Source: Microcystis wesenbergii NRERC-220 (GTDB lineage: Bacteria; Cyanobacteriota; Cyanobacteriia; Cyanobacteriales; Microcystaceae). From it: a DNA stretch of 64,000 nt. Below the pieces are notes generated by a model. It was not told the DNA's origin. It ran no database searches and was given only the letters and a program-made list of their open reading frames with translations. A program made the translations under genes and the position numbers. Shown one piece after another: positions 34,575 through 43,833 of this stretch (the stretch's first letter is position 1; each line of letters starts with the position of its first letter). The DNA lies in NCBI RefSeq assembly GCF_032027425.1, contig NZ_JAVSJA010000001.1, forward strand, positions 248,001-312,000, given 5' to 3'.

Positions 34575-36053
34575 ATGAATCTAGTGCTTTTAAACAATCG
34601 CTACCAAATTGTTAGTATCCTTGCTAGGGGGGGATTTGGGGAAACTTATATCGCTATCGATACGAATATGCCTTCTCAACGGCGCTGTGTGATTAAAAAA
34701 TTGCAGCCGGCTATTCAAAGTGAGGAGATGCCAGAATGGTTAAAAGAACGTTTTCAGAAAGAAGCAAGTGTTTTAGAGGAATTGGGGGAGCAAAATCGCC
34801 AAATACCCCGTTTGTACGGCTATTTTGCCCAAGATAATCACTTCTATCTGGTGCAGGAATGGATTGAAGGGGAGACACTAACCCAAAAACAGCAACGTCA
34901 GGGAAATTTATCCTCCTCAGCAGTGCGGACGATTTTGGAGAATTTACTGCCTGTTATTGATTTTATTCACAGTCGCCGCATTATTCACCGGGATGTGAAA
35001 CCCGATAATATTATCTTAAGAAATAGTGATAATTTGCCCGTTTTAATCGATTTTGGGGTAATGAAAGAGGCAGTGGCCACCTTACTCGATCCTACGGGAA
35101 AAAGTGCCTATTCGATCGCCCTTGGCACCCCCGGTTATATGGCTTCAGAACAGGCCGCCGGGAGACCAGTCTTTTCTAGTGACCTTTACAGCCTAGGCTT
35201 AACGGCGATTTTTTTATTAACGGGAAAAACTCCCCAATATCTAGAAACTGACTCGCGCACGGGGGAAATTCTCTGGCGACAGGAGGCAGAAAATGTTAAT
35301 CCTAATTTAGCTATGGTAATCGATCGAGCGATCCGTTTTCATCCCCGCGATCGGTTTGCTACTGCCAGGGAAATGTTGGCAGCTTTGGCAGAAATATCCC
35401 CCGATTTGTCCACCCAACCGACTATCGCGGTTTCTCCCCATAGTCCCCGATTAAAGTCCTCTACACCCCCAAAACCAACCGTCTCCCCCACTGTGGTTAT
35501 TCAACCCAATTCCGGGAAAAAAAAGAATCCTTGGCTGTGGATTTTGCTGATTTTTGCGGTGACAATTGGGGCTTTTGCCCTAGGATATCGGGGATTTATG
35601 GCTCTTTTACCCAAAAATGAGGAAATTAAACCATCACCAACCCCCGAACCTTCTCCTAGTCCTGAAATCATTCCTCCTCCCTCCCAAGATTTTCCCCCTA
35701 TCCGACGACCTTCTCGTCAACGGATTCCTATTTATTCCCCGACTCCTACCCCATCCCCGACTCCTACCCCAGAGGTGATTCCTAGTCCAGAAGCGACTCC
35801 AGAATTAACTCCTAGTCCCACCCCAGAAGAAGTAATTCCTATTCCTGTTCCCCTTCCTGAAACGGAGCCGAGTCCTCAAGTTTCTCCCCTTCCTTCTCCT
35901 TCCCCTTCTCCTTCCCCTTCTCCTTCTCCTTCTCCTTCTCCTTCCCCTGTTCCAGAGGTGATTAATCCCCCAGTTAATGAGGATAAAATTGAACCGATCG
36001 CTCCTCCCGTTTTATCACCTTCTCCTCTTCCCACGGTGGAAAATAGTAATTAA
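34575..36053 (+). CDS. Membrane Ser/Thr protein kinase with proline-rich tail
   Basis: A 492-residue Hanks-type kinase. The domain at about 9-275 has the glycine loop ARGGFGETY, VIKKL with the ATP lysine, HRDVKPDN catalytic loop, and IDFGVMKE. The APE motif is replaced by MASEQ, as is usual in cyanobacterial kinases. A transmembrane helix follows at about 319-343 (NPWLWILLIFAVTIGAFALG). The C-terminal 130 residues are outside the membrane and made of Pro-Ser-Pro-Thr repeats, encoded by CCTTCTCCTTCCCC-type repeats at 35888-35948. The tail may span the peptidoglycan. Substrate unknown. Confidence 0.93.
   Translation: MNLVLLNNRYQIVSILARGGFGETYIAIDTNMPSQRRCVIKKLQPAIQSEEMPEWLKERFQKEASVLEELGEQNRQIPRLYGYFAQDNHFYLVQEWIEGETLTQKQQRQGNLSSSAVRTILENLLPVIDFIHSRRIIHRDVKPDNIILRNSDNLPVLIDFGVMKEAVATLLDPTGKSAYSIALGTPGYMASEQAAGRPVFSSDLYSLGLTAIFLLTGKTPQYLETDSRTGEILWRQEAENVNPNLAMVIDRAIRFHPRDRFATAREMLAALAEISPDLSTQPTIAVSPHSPRLKSSTPPKPTVSPTVVIQPNSGKKKNPWLWILLIFAVTIGAFALGYRGFMALLPKNEEIKPSPTPEPSPSPEIIPPPSQDFPPIRRPSRQRIPIYSPTPTPSPTPTPEVIPSPEATPELTPSPTPEEVIPIPVPLPETEPSPQVSPLPSPSPSPSPSPSPSPSPSPVPEVINPPVNEDKIEPIAPPVLSPSPLPTVENSN
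35888..35948 (+). repeat. Coding microsatellite (CCTTCTCC units)
   Basis: About ten copies of CCTTCTCCTTCC-type hexamers encode Pro-Ser pairs in the kinase tail. Being in multiples of six it changes tail length without frameshift. Confidence 0.75.
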
Positions 36054-36074
36054 TCTAAAAATACGGGTTTTTCT

Positions 36075-36695
36075 TTAAGCTCTAGCACGAAAAATTTGAT
36101 TAGCCGTCAGGTTTAACTCTGGAAAAATCCCTGAAATAAGACGTTGATCCTGTTTAAATAAATTACCTTGATATTCTCCATCGATTAATTGATAGATAGA
36201 AATGGTGGGTTCTTTGGGGCTGCCGATATATCGGGCCGAACCTTTGGCTAAATAATCGATAATCCAATATTCGGCAATTCCTAATTGTTCGTAGTCGTCG
36301 AATTTTTTCCGATAATCATCTCGCCAATTGGAACTGACAATTTCAATAATTAATTTAGCTGATGTTGCCAGAGAAATTGAGGAAGCGGTTTCCCAATAGG
36401 GATCGTTAACTAGATTTTCTCTGTCTAAGACGATAATATCGGGTAGATAACCCGTATGGGGGCGAAGGGGTTTTACTGCCGCAGTATTGGGGATAAAATA
36501 GGGCAATTGCCGTCTTCTAATCTCCAATCCTAACTCCATGCTTATAAATCCGCCAATTTCTTCATGTTTTCCGATCAGTCGCATCATGGGCAATAATTTT
36601 CCTGCGATTAATTCGTATTGTTGTCCATCATCGGGATATTGATTGATATAGTCATCAAAAGTCAACAATTGGGGGATAGTTTGGGTTGTGGTCAT
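36075..36695 (-). CDS. Uma2 family (DUF820) putative endonuclease
   Basis: A 206-residue Uma2 protein from ATG 36695 (MTTTQTIPQLLTFDDYINQY). Catalytic-region motifs are GYLPDIIVLDRENL at about 110-123 (PD), KLIIEIVSSNWRDDYRKKFD at about 140-159 (E, then S and K), and AEYWIIDY. It is a shorter form than the Uma2 at 23.4 kb. Upstream in-frame codons to 36815 overlap the GldG-like gene and are not needed. Function unknown; members are numerous in cyanobacteria. Confidence 0.88.
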   Translation of the reverse strand: MTTTQTIPQLLTFDDYINQYPDDGQQYELIAGKLLPMMRLIGKHEEIGGFISMELGLEIRRRQLPYFIPNTAAVKPLRPHTGYLPDIIVLDRENLVNDPYWETASSISLATSAKLIIEIVSSNWRDDYRKKFDDYEQLGIAEYWIIDYLAKGSARYIGSPKEPTISIYQLIDGEYQGNLFKQDQRLISGIFPELNLTANQIFRARA

Positions 36696-36742
36696 GGCAG
36701 TTAGGGGAATAAGAGAGATGATTTTTCTAGATTCTAACTCGA

Positions 36743-38269
36743 TTAACGACGTTGCCACCAAGTCAATCCAGCTAGGGTAAATCCTACTAAAGGCATCACT
36801 ACCATCGCTATCCAAAAAATAGCGTTAGCTTGCAGGGGATTTAAATTAATTCTTCTATTTTCTGGTTCCTTGGCCCGGATAGATAAGGTGGCTGTGTCAC
36901 CACTGGCTAACCACTGCACAGAATTTAAAAATATATCTCCGTTTAACTGTTGTTCAAACAGTCCATCGCTGGCAAAGCTGGCATTACCAATCACGATTAA
37001 TTTACCTTTTTTTCCCGTCAGAGCAACTCCCAGATCAAAAGGTCCGGCTAAATCTTTTTCAGGGTTAAACTGGAGATTCTGATCATTTAAATCACTCTCA
37101 GCCCACATTTTATCATTAGTAATCATTAAAGATACGGCTTCAATTCCTTCCACGGGAACGGTGGCGATGGGACGAGCAAAGGGAAAGATAGAAATACCGT
37201 TAGCAAAATCGCGAGTAATGGGATGATTACCGTAATTGGTAATAATGGGACTAGCCGGACCTAAACCAATGATTTCCCCAGCACCAGAAGCATCAATAAT
37301 AATCCGATTATCTAGTTTCACACCCCAAGGGGTTAATAAGGGTTCTAATCCGGTTTCGGTTTGGGGGTCAATCAGTAATAAAATTTTGCCCCCCTGCTCA
37401 AGATAGTTTTTTAAAGCGGTGACTTCCTGGGGAAATATTTTTCTTTTGGGACTGGCAATAATAATGACATCGGCATTACTGGGAATGGTGGAACGTTCTA
37501 CTAGATTAAGTGGTTTTACTTGATAACCTTTTGCTTCTAAACTATTGACTGCTTGTCCTAAACCCCCTTGAGGTTCTTTGATGGCATTTTCTCCATGACC
37601 TTGCAGAAAGTAAGCGGTTAAAGTGCGATCAGTTTTAGCGGTTTCGATGGCGTTACTCAGTTTCGCTTCGGTGAGACTTTCCTCTTCACTAATAGTTTTC
37701 AGGGGTTGTTTTTTGTCACCATACTGTACATAAACTCTGGCTAGATTATCATTGGCTAGTTTTTTGAATTCTTGGACAATATTGGGTTTTTTCTCTGGGT
37801 TAACTATCTCGTACTGAAATTGGGGATTTTTGCGTTGATAATTGGCTAAAAGTTCCTGTTCGCTGGCACTGATTCCCCGGGTTGAAAAAATCCAGACTTT
37901 GACTGGTTTTGACAGATTGGTTAATAGTCTTTCGGTTTGGGGGGATAAACTAAAGATTTGGTTTTCGGTTAAATCAACTCGATAGGGATAACGGAGGGCA
38001 AGAAAGTTAATTAAACCGATAACACCGAGGACAATAATAGTAGTAATAAGGGTTTGAGTGCCGGTGCGGGTACTTCTTTTTTGCCAAAATTCTTTCTGGG
38101 TGATTACTAATAACAACAGCCACCCTAGAAACAGAATAGACCCGGCAATTAATAACCCCAGAGAGAGGGATGACCATTGACCGGAGATTAACCCCACGGT
38201 TAGACCGGCACTACCCAGAAATAGGGCGGGTATATAGAGAAATTTACTGTATTTTTGCCAGGATATCAT
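36743..38269 (-). CDS. GldG-like ABC transport auxiliary membrane protein
   Basis: A 508-residue protein with helices at about 8-27, 33-56 and 73-93. It has a large periplasmic domain with the GldG/ABC-type unknown transport pattern (LTENQIFSLSPQTERLLTNL, FLQGHGENAI, IASPKRKIFPQEVTALKNYL, GGKILLLIDPQTETG). A C-terminal helix lies near 484-504. It ends the minus-strand operon ATPase - permease - GldG-like, with a 2-bp gap to the permease. In Bacteroidetes GldAFG serves gliding; in cyanobacteria the substrate is unknown. Confidence 0.9.
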   Translation of the reverse strand: MISWQKYSKFLYIPALFLGSAGLTVGLISGQWSSLSLGLLIAGSILFLGWLLLLVITQKEFWQKRSTRTGTQTLITTIIVLGVIGLINFLALRYPYRVDLTENQIFSLSPQTERLLTNLSKPVKVWIFSTRGISASEQELLANYQRKNPQFQYEIVNPEKKPNIVQEFKKLANDNLARVYVQYGDKKQPLKTISEEESLTEAKLSNAIETAKTDRTLTAYFLQGHGENAIKEPQGGLGQAVNSLEAKGYQVKPLNLVERSTIPSNADVIIIASPKRKIFPQEVTALKNYLEQGGKILLLIDPQTETGLEPLLTPWGVKLDNRIIIDASGAGEIIGLGPASPIITNYGNHPITRDFANGISIFPFARPIATVPVEGIEAVSLMITNDKMWAESDLNDQNLQFNPEKDLAGPFDLGVALTGKKGKLIVIGNASFASDGLFEQQLNGDIFLNSVQWLASGDTATLSIRAKEPENRRINLNPLQANAIFWIAMVVMPLVGFTLAGLTWWQRR

Positions 38270-38271
38270 AG

Positions 38272-39102
38272 TTAGTTTCTTTGATAACGGTCCGCTTCGA
38301 TCGCTTGAGTAGTTAGGAAGATTCCCAGCAGAATATAACTGAGGAGAATGACTAAACTACTACTGTCAAAAATTCCCCGCACGAAATTGTTAAAGGGTTG
38401 ATACCAAGATAGATGGGAGAGCAATTCTTTCAGGAAAAATCCGATCTGTTCTCCCACTTCTCCTCCGATGCGATCTCGAAAAAAGGTTTCGGCATTGTTA
38501 GCAATTACATCCAGTATCCAGATAAATAAGATGGTGATAAAGGTGATGATGTAAGCAAGGATAGAACTATTGGTAAGGGAAGAAATAAACATCCCGATGG
38601 CTAGGATGGCCGCTGCCAGTAAAATTAATCCTAGATGAGCCATTAAAACACTGGCTATATTCACTGGGGGAACTGCGCTACTAAAAACTACTATTTCATA
38701 AATCCAGAGGGGGGTAATCATCACGGTAAAAAAGGCCAGCACTCCCAATAATTTACCGATGGCTATACTCCAATTGGTCAGGGGGGAAGTGGCTAAAAGT
38801 TCTAGGGTTCCCTGTTTTTTTTCCTCTGCGTATAATCCCATGGATAGGGCTGGCAAAATTACCAACAATAAAGAGGATAAAATCATGCCGATGAAAGTGG
38901 TCATAAATTCAGATACCACATCTCTGGCTACCAGAAATCCCGATTGTTCCTGGATACTAACATCGAGAATAATGCCGTAGAGAAGGGAGTTAAAGAAAAA
39001 TCCCGCTACTAACCAAAATATGCCCATAATTATATAGGCATTGGCGGCGGTAAAATAGCTTTGAAATTCCTTGCGAAAAATCGCCCAGATATTATTGATC
39101 AT
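38272..39102 (-). CDS. ABC-2 type permease, GldF-like
   Basis: A 276-residue permease with six membrane helices. It starts NNIWAIFRKEFQSYFTAANA, the common ABC-2/GldF entry motif, and contains YAEEKKQGTLELLATSPLTN at about 90-109, the cytosolic coupling region. It overlaps the upstream ATPase gene by 11 bp and lies 2 bp before the GldG-like gene, so all three are translated together. Confidence 0.92.
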   Translation of the reverse strand: MINNIWAIFRKEFQSYFTAANAYIIMGIFWLVAGFFFNSLLYGIILDVSIQEQSGFLVARDVVSEFMTTFIGMILSSLLLVILPALSMGLYAEEKKQGTLELLATSPLTNWSIAIGKLLGVLAFFTVMITPLWIYEIVVFSSAVPPVNIASVLMAHLGLILLAAAILAIGMFISSLTNSSILAYIITFITILFIWILDVIANNAETFFRDRIGGEVGEQIGFFLKELLSHLSWYQPFNNFVRGIFDSSSLVILLSYILLGIFLTTQAIEADRYQRN

Positions 39103-40033
39103 GCCTCTCCTCTTGGTGATTACTTTCCCCGCTGCCGATTACTTCCAGAAAGATATCTTCTAGGGTTTTACGGGTGCGACGCATTTCTAATAGGTTATAA
39201 CCATTGTTGACAACTATTCTAGCAATTTCTGCCCCTAGGTTTGTCCCCGCTTGACCAACAATTTTGAGCAGGTTATCGCCGACTTTTGCTGCTTGTTCGA
39301 CTTGCGGCAGTTGTTGAAGGATTTCTAGCAGGGAATCCCTATCACCATCAATCTCAATTTCATAACTGGAACCGGCAGGGGTAGCGGTAGTAATATTATT
39401 GGCCACGATGCGACCCCGATTAATAATTGTCGCTCGATCGCAGGTAATACTCACTTCTGGTAAAATATGAGTGGAGAGAATAATTGTATGTTCTCCCGCT
39501 AAACTTTTAATCAGATTTCTCACCTCGATAATCTGTTTCGGATCCAATCCTACTGTCGGTTCATCTAAAATAATTACCGGTGGATCGTGTATGATCGCTT
39601 GGGCAATTCCTACACGCTGTTTATAACCTTTGGATAACTTGCGGATAATAACTTTTCTTTTTTCTAGTAACTGACATTTGCTTAAAACTAAATCTACCCG
39701 CGCTTTTCTATCCCCCGATGAGATACCTTTAATCCGTGCCACAAAATCGAGAAAACTTTCCACGGTCATCTCTGGATACAAGGGGGGATTTTCGGGAAGA
39801 TAACCAATGCGACGACGCACTTCTAAGGATTGTTGATGCACATCGTATCCTGCTATCCTTGCTGTTCCTGTCGTGGCAGGAATATAACCGGATAAAATCC
39901 TCATAGTCGTGGTTTTTCCCGCTCCATTTGGTCCTAGGAAACCGAGAATTTCTCCTTTTTCTACGGTAAAATCCACGTCACTGATTGCCGCGGTAGAACC
40001 ATAAATTTTACTCAGATGTTCGACTTCAATCAT
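39092..40033 (-). CDS. ABC transporter ATP-binding protein, GldA-like
   Basis: A 313-residue ATPase with Walker A GPNGAGKTT near residue 35, the signature LSKGYKQR, Walker B PVIILDEPTVGLDP, and H-loop STHILPEV. The C-terminal 80 residues form the extra domain typical of ABC-2 ATPases. First gene of the three-gene operon (ATPase, permease, GldG-like). Confidence 0.94.
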   Translation of the reverse strand: MIEVEHLSKIYGSTAAISDVDFTVEKGEILGFLGPNGAGKTTTMRILSGYIPATTGTARIAGYDVHQQSLEVRRRIGYLPENPPLYPEMTVESFLDFVARIKGISSGDRKARVDLVLSKCQLLEKRKVIIRKLSKGYKQRVGIAQAIIHDPPVIILDEPTVGLDPKQIIEVRNLIKSLAGEHTIILSTHILPEVSITCDRATIINRGRIVANNITTATPAGSSYEIEIDGDRDSLLEILQQLPQVEQAAKVGDNLLKIVGQAGTNLGAEIARIVVNNGYNLLEMRRTRKTLEDIFLEVIGSGESNHQEERHDQ

Positions 40034-40040
40034 AAGCTTT

Positions 40041-40069
40041 ATCAGTTATCAGTTATCAGTTATCAGTTA
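40041..40069. repeat. Heptamer tandem repeat (ATCAGTT)
   Basis: Four units of ATCAGTT directly upstream of the GldA-like gene. The same heptamer recurs at 57815-57840 and inside rnpB. Confidence 0.7.
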
Positions 40070-40126
40070 CCAGATGGGAGTTTTCAGTCAATAGTGTTAA
40101 GTGACAAGTTCGGAGCTTTCTTTTAA

Positions 40127-40247
40127 CTCGACGGAATCTAAAACCTAATTTGTTAAGCTAGAAGATTTTATGGACTTAGTTTCTAACCTTCTTTTTGGGT
40201 AGGAGAATTGCCAGATTCTTTCTTTTGCCTCTTGCCTCTTGCCTCTT
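40127..40247. repeat. Dispersed repeat, family B, copy 2
   Basis: Matches 13458-13569 (CTCGACGGAATCTAAAACC, then TTTCTAACCTTCTTTTTGGG). It ends in four CCTCTTG units. Confidence 0.7.
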
Positions 40248-40263
40248 GCCTCTTGCCTACTGC

Positions 40264-41244
40264 TCACTGATAACTGATTTTTCCCAGACTATGATCCCGA
40301 TTAATTTCTACCACTAGATCTGCTTGTTTGAGCAGGGGTGGGAGAAATAATTGCGGATGTAAACTTTTCCAAAAATACTTGACAAATTCCTCGATTTCTG
40401 ATGGGTTCATACCTCCTTTTGTTTCGGCCGCCTGTCGCCATTGTAAACTGTAACGGTAGTCAAGGGGATAAAGAATCAGTAAGCGATCGATTTTTGACCA
40501 GAGGGGTAGATATTCTCGCAATCTTTGATTATTATCCCTGGCGAATTGTCGGTCTTCTTCGCTATTAATCGGATCGGGGGCATGATCAAAGACTGTTTCT
40601 TCTACTGGATTCATGCCCACAAACCAACCCTCGAAAAAAAGAATATCAACTCGTTCCACTTGTTCCGCTGCAATTCTATCTCCTTGTCCTCGATGCAGGG
40701 ACTTGTCAAACCGCGGGATTAAAATCGGACTTTCTTGCTGACAAACCTGTTCTAAAACTTTAATTCCTAATGCTATATCATGAGTACCCGGTGGACCACG
40801 CCAGCGCAATCTTTCATCCTTTTGACGCAATTTTATTCGCTCATTATAGGTCTTATAAATATCATCTAAAGAGAGATTATTTACTTTTAAATCAAAATAG
40901 GCTAAAATAATCGACATTATGGATGTTAAGGTGGTCTTACCCGTGCCTTGAGGGGCCAAAATGCCTTGAATCAACGGTTTTGCGTGGCTGCGTAGCTGTA
41001 GCGCCCAGGGAATCCAGAAGCGCCAACAGCTGATCAAAATCTGATTTGGCTGATTTATCCCTAACTCCTGACATTTTTGCCAGACTCGCGGCCAGAGAAT
41101 CGTTAATAGTTCCGCCCTTTCCTGTAGGATCAGAGGGTTAGTCTCCCTAAAATTTAAGGATTCGATCGCTAGTAATTCTTCTAGATCCGCCTCAGTTAAG
41201 GGATTTTTGTCGATTAATCCCTGTAAAATCGTCAAAATCTTCAT
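40264..41244 (-). CDS. Glycerate kinase (plant-type D-glycerate 3-kinase)
   Basis: A 326-residue P-loop kinase with Walker A APQGTGKTTLTS at about residue 97. DDIYKTYNERIKLRQKD and RWRGPPGTHDIALGIKVLEQ are the substrate-binding segments of the plant GLYK family. VDILFFEGWFVGMNP holds the Walker B-like acid. The enzyme converts D-glycerate to 3-phosphoglycerate, the final step of photorespiration, which fits a cyanobacterium. The gene is monocistronic. Confidence 0.9.
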   Translation of the reverse strand: MKILTILQGLIDKNPLTEADLEELLAIESLNFRETNPLILQERAELLTILWPRVWQKCQELGINQPNQILISCWRFWIPWALQLRSHAKPLIQGILAPQGTGKTTLTSIMSIILAYFDLKVNNLSLDDIYKTYNERIKLRQKDERLRWRGPPGTHDIALGIKVLEQVCQQESPILIPRFDKSLHRGQGDRIAAEQVERVDILFFEGWFVGMNPVEETVFDHAPDPINSEEDRQFARDNNQRLREYLPLWSKIDRLLILYPLDYRYSLQWRQAAETKGGMNPSEIEEFVKYFWKSLHPQLFLPPLLKQADLVVEINRDHSLGKISYQ

Positions 41245-41351
41245 AGCTGTTATTCAGGAGTAATTCTCTGGGGTTAGCCACCCATACCAGCAGATTAATC
41301 CCGCTCAAGATTTTTTTTGAGAGTGTTTTTTAGGGTTATTTGCCCAAAAAT

Positions 41352-41452
41352 GAAGGGTTTGCAGGCAGGCACGGATTCCCATTATATATATAAGTATATG
41401 TCAAGTTCCGTTTTTGGTCAAGGGGTTTGGCTAAAAATCTCTAGCTTGGTCT
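41352..41452. repeat. Dispersed repeat, family G, copy 1
   Basis: Holds GGGTTTGCAGGCAGGCACGG, ATTCCCATTATATATATAAG and two TCAAG segments. Further copies at 42415-42530 and 43018-43146 surround the hydrolase and DUF29 genes. Confidence 0.8.
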
Positions 41453-41508
41453 CCAGTTTCTCAATCGGTTAGACTAAGAATTATTCACATTACTTAACAA
41501 AACGGCCG

Positions 41509-42375
41509 ATGAATACAGCTGCTCTGACGATAAGGCAAAATTGGCAATGGCAAGGAAATTCTATACACTATGTGCAAGCGGGTACTAGAGTTGCGGGAAA
41601 ACCCCCGTTACTATTAGTCCACGGTTTTGGCGCTTCCACCGACCATTGGCGAAAAAATGTGCAAGGTTTAGCCTCAGAATGGGAGGTATGGGCGATCGAT
41701 CTGTTAGGATTTGGTAGATCAGCTAAACCGGATATTGTCTATAGTGGCAATCTTTGGCAGCAACAATTAAATGATTTTATCAAGGAAGTTGTGGGCCAAC
41801 CGACGGTTTTAGCGGGTAATTCTCTGGGGGGTTACGCTTCTCTCTGTGTGGCTGCTAATCATTCCGAGAATGTTCGGGGATTAATTCTCCTCAATAGCGC
41901 CGGTCCCTTTAGCGATACAGAAAGCAATCGTCAGCCTAATTTAGCACAAAAATTACTGCGATCGATGCTGCTGCAACCTTGGGCCAGTTATCTCTTATTT
42001 CTCTATACCCGTCAACCCAAAACTATCCGCAAAACCCTAGAGAAAGTATATCTCGATCGCAGTGCCATTACTGAGCAGTTAATAGAAGATATCCGTCGTC
42101 CTTCCCTGGATGCGGGAGCAGCCAAAGTTTTTGCTTCTGTGTTTAAATCTCCCCGGGGGGAAAATGTGGATATTCTCCTGCAAAAGTTAAGTTGTCCCCT
42201 GTTGATGTTATGGGGTGAAGGGGACCCTTGGATGAATACTAGGGAACGCGGGGCCAAATTCCGTCAATACTATCCTTCTCTCACAGAATATTATCTAACT
42301 GCCGGTCATTGTCCCCACGATGAAATTCCCACAGAGGTTAACCAGTTGATTAGTGATTGGGTGAAAAGCTTATAG
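41509..42375 (+). CDS. Alpha/beta-fold hydrolase
   Basis: A 288-residue classic alpha/beta hydrolase. LLLVHGFGASTDHWRKN near residue 34 holds the oxyanion HGFG. AGNSLGGYASL near residue 103 is the nucleophile elbow (Ser). A LMLWGEGDPW loop near 240 supplies the acid and AGHCPHDE near 268 the histidine. The GNSLGGY form is typical of a plant-plastid/cyanobacterial group that includes pheophytinase-like enzymes, but the substrate cannot be told from sequence. It sits between two family G repeats. Confidence 0.9.
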   Translation: MNTAALTIRQNWQWQGNSIHYVQAGTRVAGKPPLLLVHGFGASTDHWRKNVQGLASEWEVWAIDLLGFGRSAKPDIVYSGNLWQQQLNDFIKEVVGQPTVLAGNSLGGYASLCVAANHSENVRGLILLNSAGPFSDTESNRQPNLAQKLLRSMLLQPWASYLLFLYTRQPKTIRKTLEKVYLDRSAITEQLIEDIRRPSLDAGAAKVFASVFKSPRGENVDILLQKLSCPLLMLWGEGDPWMNTRERGAKFRQYYPSLTEYYLTAGHCPHDEIPTEVNQLISDWVKSL

Positions 42376-42414
42376 GTAGTTAGGGACCGGTTATCAGGTT
42401 TTTATTTTTTTGAC

Positions 42415-42530
42415 GCTTATTTGACCTGAAAAAAGAGGGTTCGCAGGAAGGCACGGATTCCCATTATATATATAAGTATCTGTCAAGTGCGGGGATTTGT
42501 CAAGGGTTTTTTTGAAGAAATCTGCTGGAA
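42415..42530. repeat. Dispersed repeat, family G, copy 2
   Basis: About 85% identical to 43018-43146 (TTGACGCTTATTTGACCT, GGCACGGATTCCCATTATAT, TGTCAAGTGCGGGGATTTG). It separates the hydrolase from the DUF29 gene. Confidence 0.85.
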
Positions 42531-42532
42531 TT

Positions 42533-42973
42533 TCAGGGGAGAAAATCGGAATCGAGGATTTGTTCGGGACTATAGGGGCAGCTTTCGGCAAAGATAGCGG
42601 CCGGTAATTGGCTTTTTTGTCGGACTCGCTTCACTGCTTTGGGGTAAATAACGGCGATTCTGGTTAAAAAATAGTTATAAAGGGTTTTAGACTCCAATAA
42701 AAGTTCTAATTCCACCCGAAAGTTACCGATTTCGTCCTGCCATCCCCGCGCACATCTTTCTCGTTCCTCCGGCCAGTATTGGTAGAGAAGCAGATGAATG
42801 AGCAATTGTAGGAGATAACTATCTACTTTATGTCTCTGTTCGTTTCCCAATGCTTCGATTTCTTCTTCGAGATGTTCCCAATCTAATACATTTGTCTGTC
42901 TTTGTCGCAGTTGTTTGGCCGTTTCTTCTAACCAAGCAGGATAGTCCTGTTCGTATAAGTCTTTAGTTGTCAT
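42533..42973 (-). CDS. DUF29 domain protein
   Basis: A 146-residue DUF29 protein. YEQDYPAWLEETAKQLRQRQ near the N-terminus, VLDWEHLEEEIEALGNEQRH at about 29-48, and a YLLQLLIHLLLYQYWPEERE helix are the family marks. It is all-helical, possibly nucleic-acid or protein binding, and very common in multiple copies in cyanobacteria. Function unknown. It has family G repeats on both sides. Confidence 0.9.
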   Translation of the reverse strand: MTTKDLYEQDYPAWLEETAKQLRQRQTNVLDWEHLEEEIEALGNEQRHKVDSYLLQLLIHLLLYQYWPEERERCARGWQDEIGNFRVELELLLESKTLYNYFLTRIAVIYPKAVKRVRQKSQLPAAIFAESCPYSPEQILDSDFLP

Positions 42974-43017
42974 AACCTATCCTCTTTAGCGCTGGTCAGG
43001 TATTAGGTTTTTATTTT

Positions 43018-43146
43018 TTTGACGCTTATCTAACCTAAAAAAAGAGGGTTCGCAGGCAGGCACGGATTCCCATTCTATATATAAGTATCTGTCAAGTGCG
43101 GGGATTTGTCAAGGATTTTTTCAAAAAAATCTGCCAGAATTTGGCT
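43018..43146. repeat. Dispersed repeat, family G, copy 3
   Basis: Same unit as 42415-42530, including TTGACGCTTATCTAACCT and CCATTCTATATATAAGTATC, immediately upstream of the DUF29 gene. Confidence 0.85.
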
Positions 43147-43403
43147 GGTAGTATAAGAGATTGTTTCACCTTTGCCTGTGGGTTACAAAAGCGTTTGACA
43201 AGGCAGTTACCTGTAATGTCGGCTTGAAGGAACCCTTTGTTTCACCTCGGAGATGAAAGGTTCGGCCAATATAGAACAGCACTTCGACACATTTCGACAC
43301 GCTCAATGTAAAAGCTCAGTGTCCACACTTCGACAGATTTCGACAGATTTCGACACGCTCAATGTAAAGGCTCAATGTAAAAGCTCAGTGACACGAAGCA
43401 CAA

Positions 43404-43512
43404 CTAATAGTTAGGAGAATCCTGATTCTCGACATATTTTTTAAGTTGGTCTATCGTAACACCACCACAACCAGCCACGAAATACGTCCCTGTCCACAAA
43501 ACCCGTTTGTCT
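43404..43512 (-). pseudogene. C-terminal fragment of IS200/IS605 TnpA transposase
   Basis: The minus strand reads RVLWTGTYFVAGCGGVTID then QLKKYVENQDSPNY and a stop, the well-known C-terminus of IS200-type Y1 transposases. Everything upstream, including the HUH motif and catalytic Tyr region, is missing. Confidence 0.85.
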
Positions 43513-43646
43513 TGCCAATAAATCTTTTAAAAATGGTTAGGATAATTGTCCCAGATTAATTGGCAAGAAGTTGCTTTTAGGTTGACTATTAACCCACTTA
43601 AGAGCATCAGGGGTGGGTAAGTAAGAAGAATTCGAACATGGTCTGA

Positions 43647-43742
43647 TCCTAAATCCGTTGAGTATAGGTTAGTTATGAGGAGAGGCACTCATGCAAAAAG
43701 GGGAATAAATAATCAGTCTTTAATAACCGGATTTAGTATAAC
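43647..43742. repeat. MITE, family H (TACTAAATCCG ends), copy 1
   Basis: Left end CCTAAATCCGTTGAGTATAG, right end AACCGGATTTAGTATAAC, so the ends are inverted. The inner AGGCACTCATGCAAAA and AATCAGTCTTTAATAAC are shared with 53655-53764. Confidence 0.8.
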
Positions 43743-43833
43743 TAAACAGCGATCGCTGATAATGAACTGAATATCAAAAATCGGACTACAATAATGCTAT
43801 TATCAAATATCTGGGTGGGATTAATCGGCAATC

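Larger units (their letters stand above)
42974..43833. other. Gap with repeats, an IS200 fragment and a MITE
   Basis: After the family G repeat it carries tandem CTTCGACAGATTTCGACACG and GCTCAATGTAAA units (43276-43400). A 3' fragment of an IS200-type transposase (43404-43512) and a MITE (43647-43742) follow. No intact gene. Confidence 0.6.

Noticed and set aside
42394-42591. 65-codon minus-strand frame overlapping the end of the DUF29 gene
   Set aside because: It runs through a family G repeat and out of frame through DUF29; no independent support.
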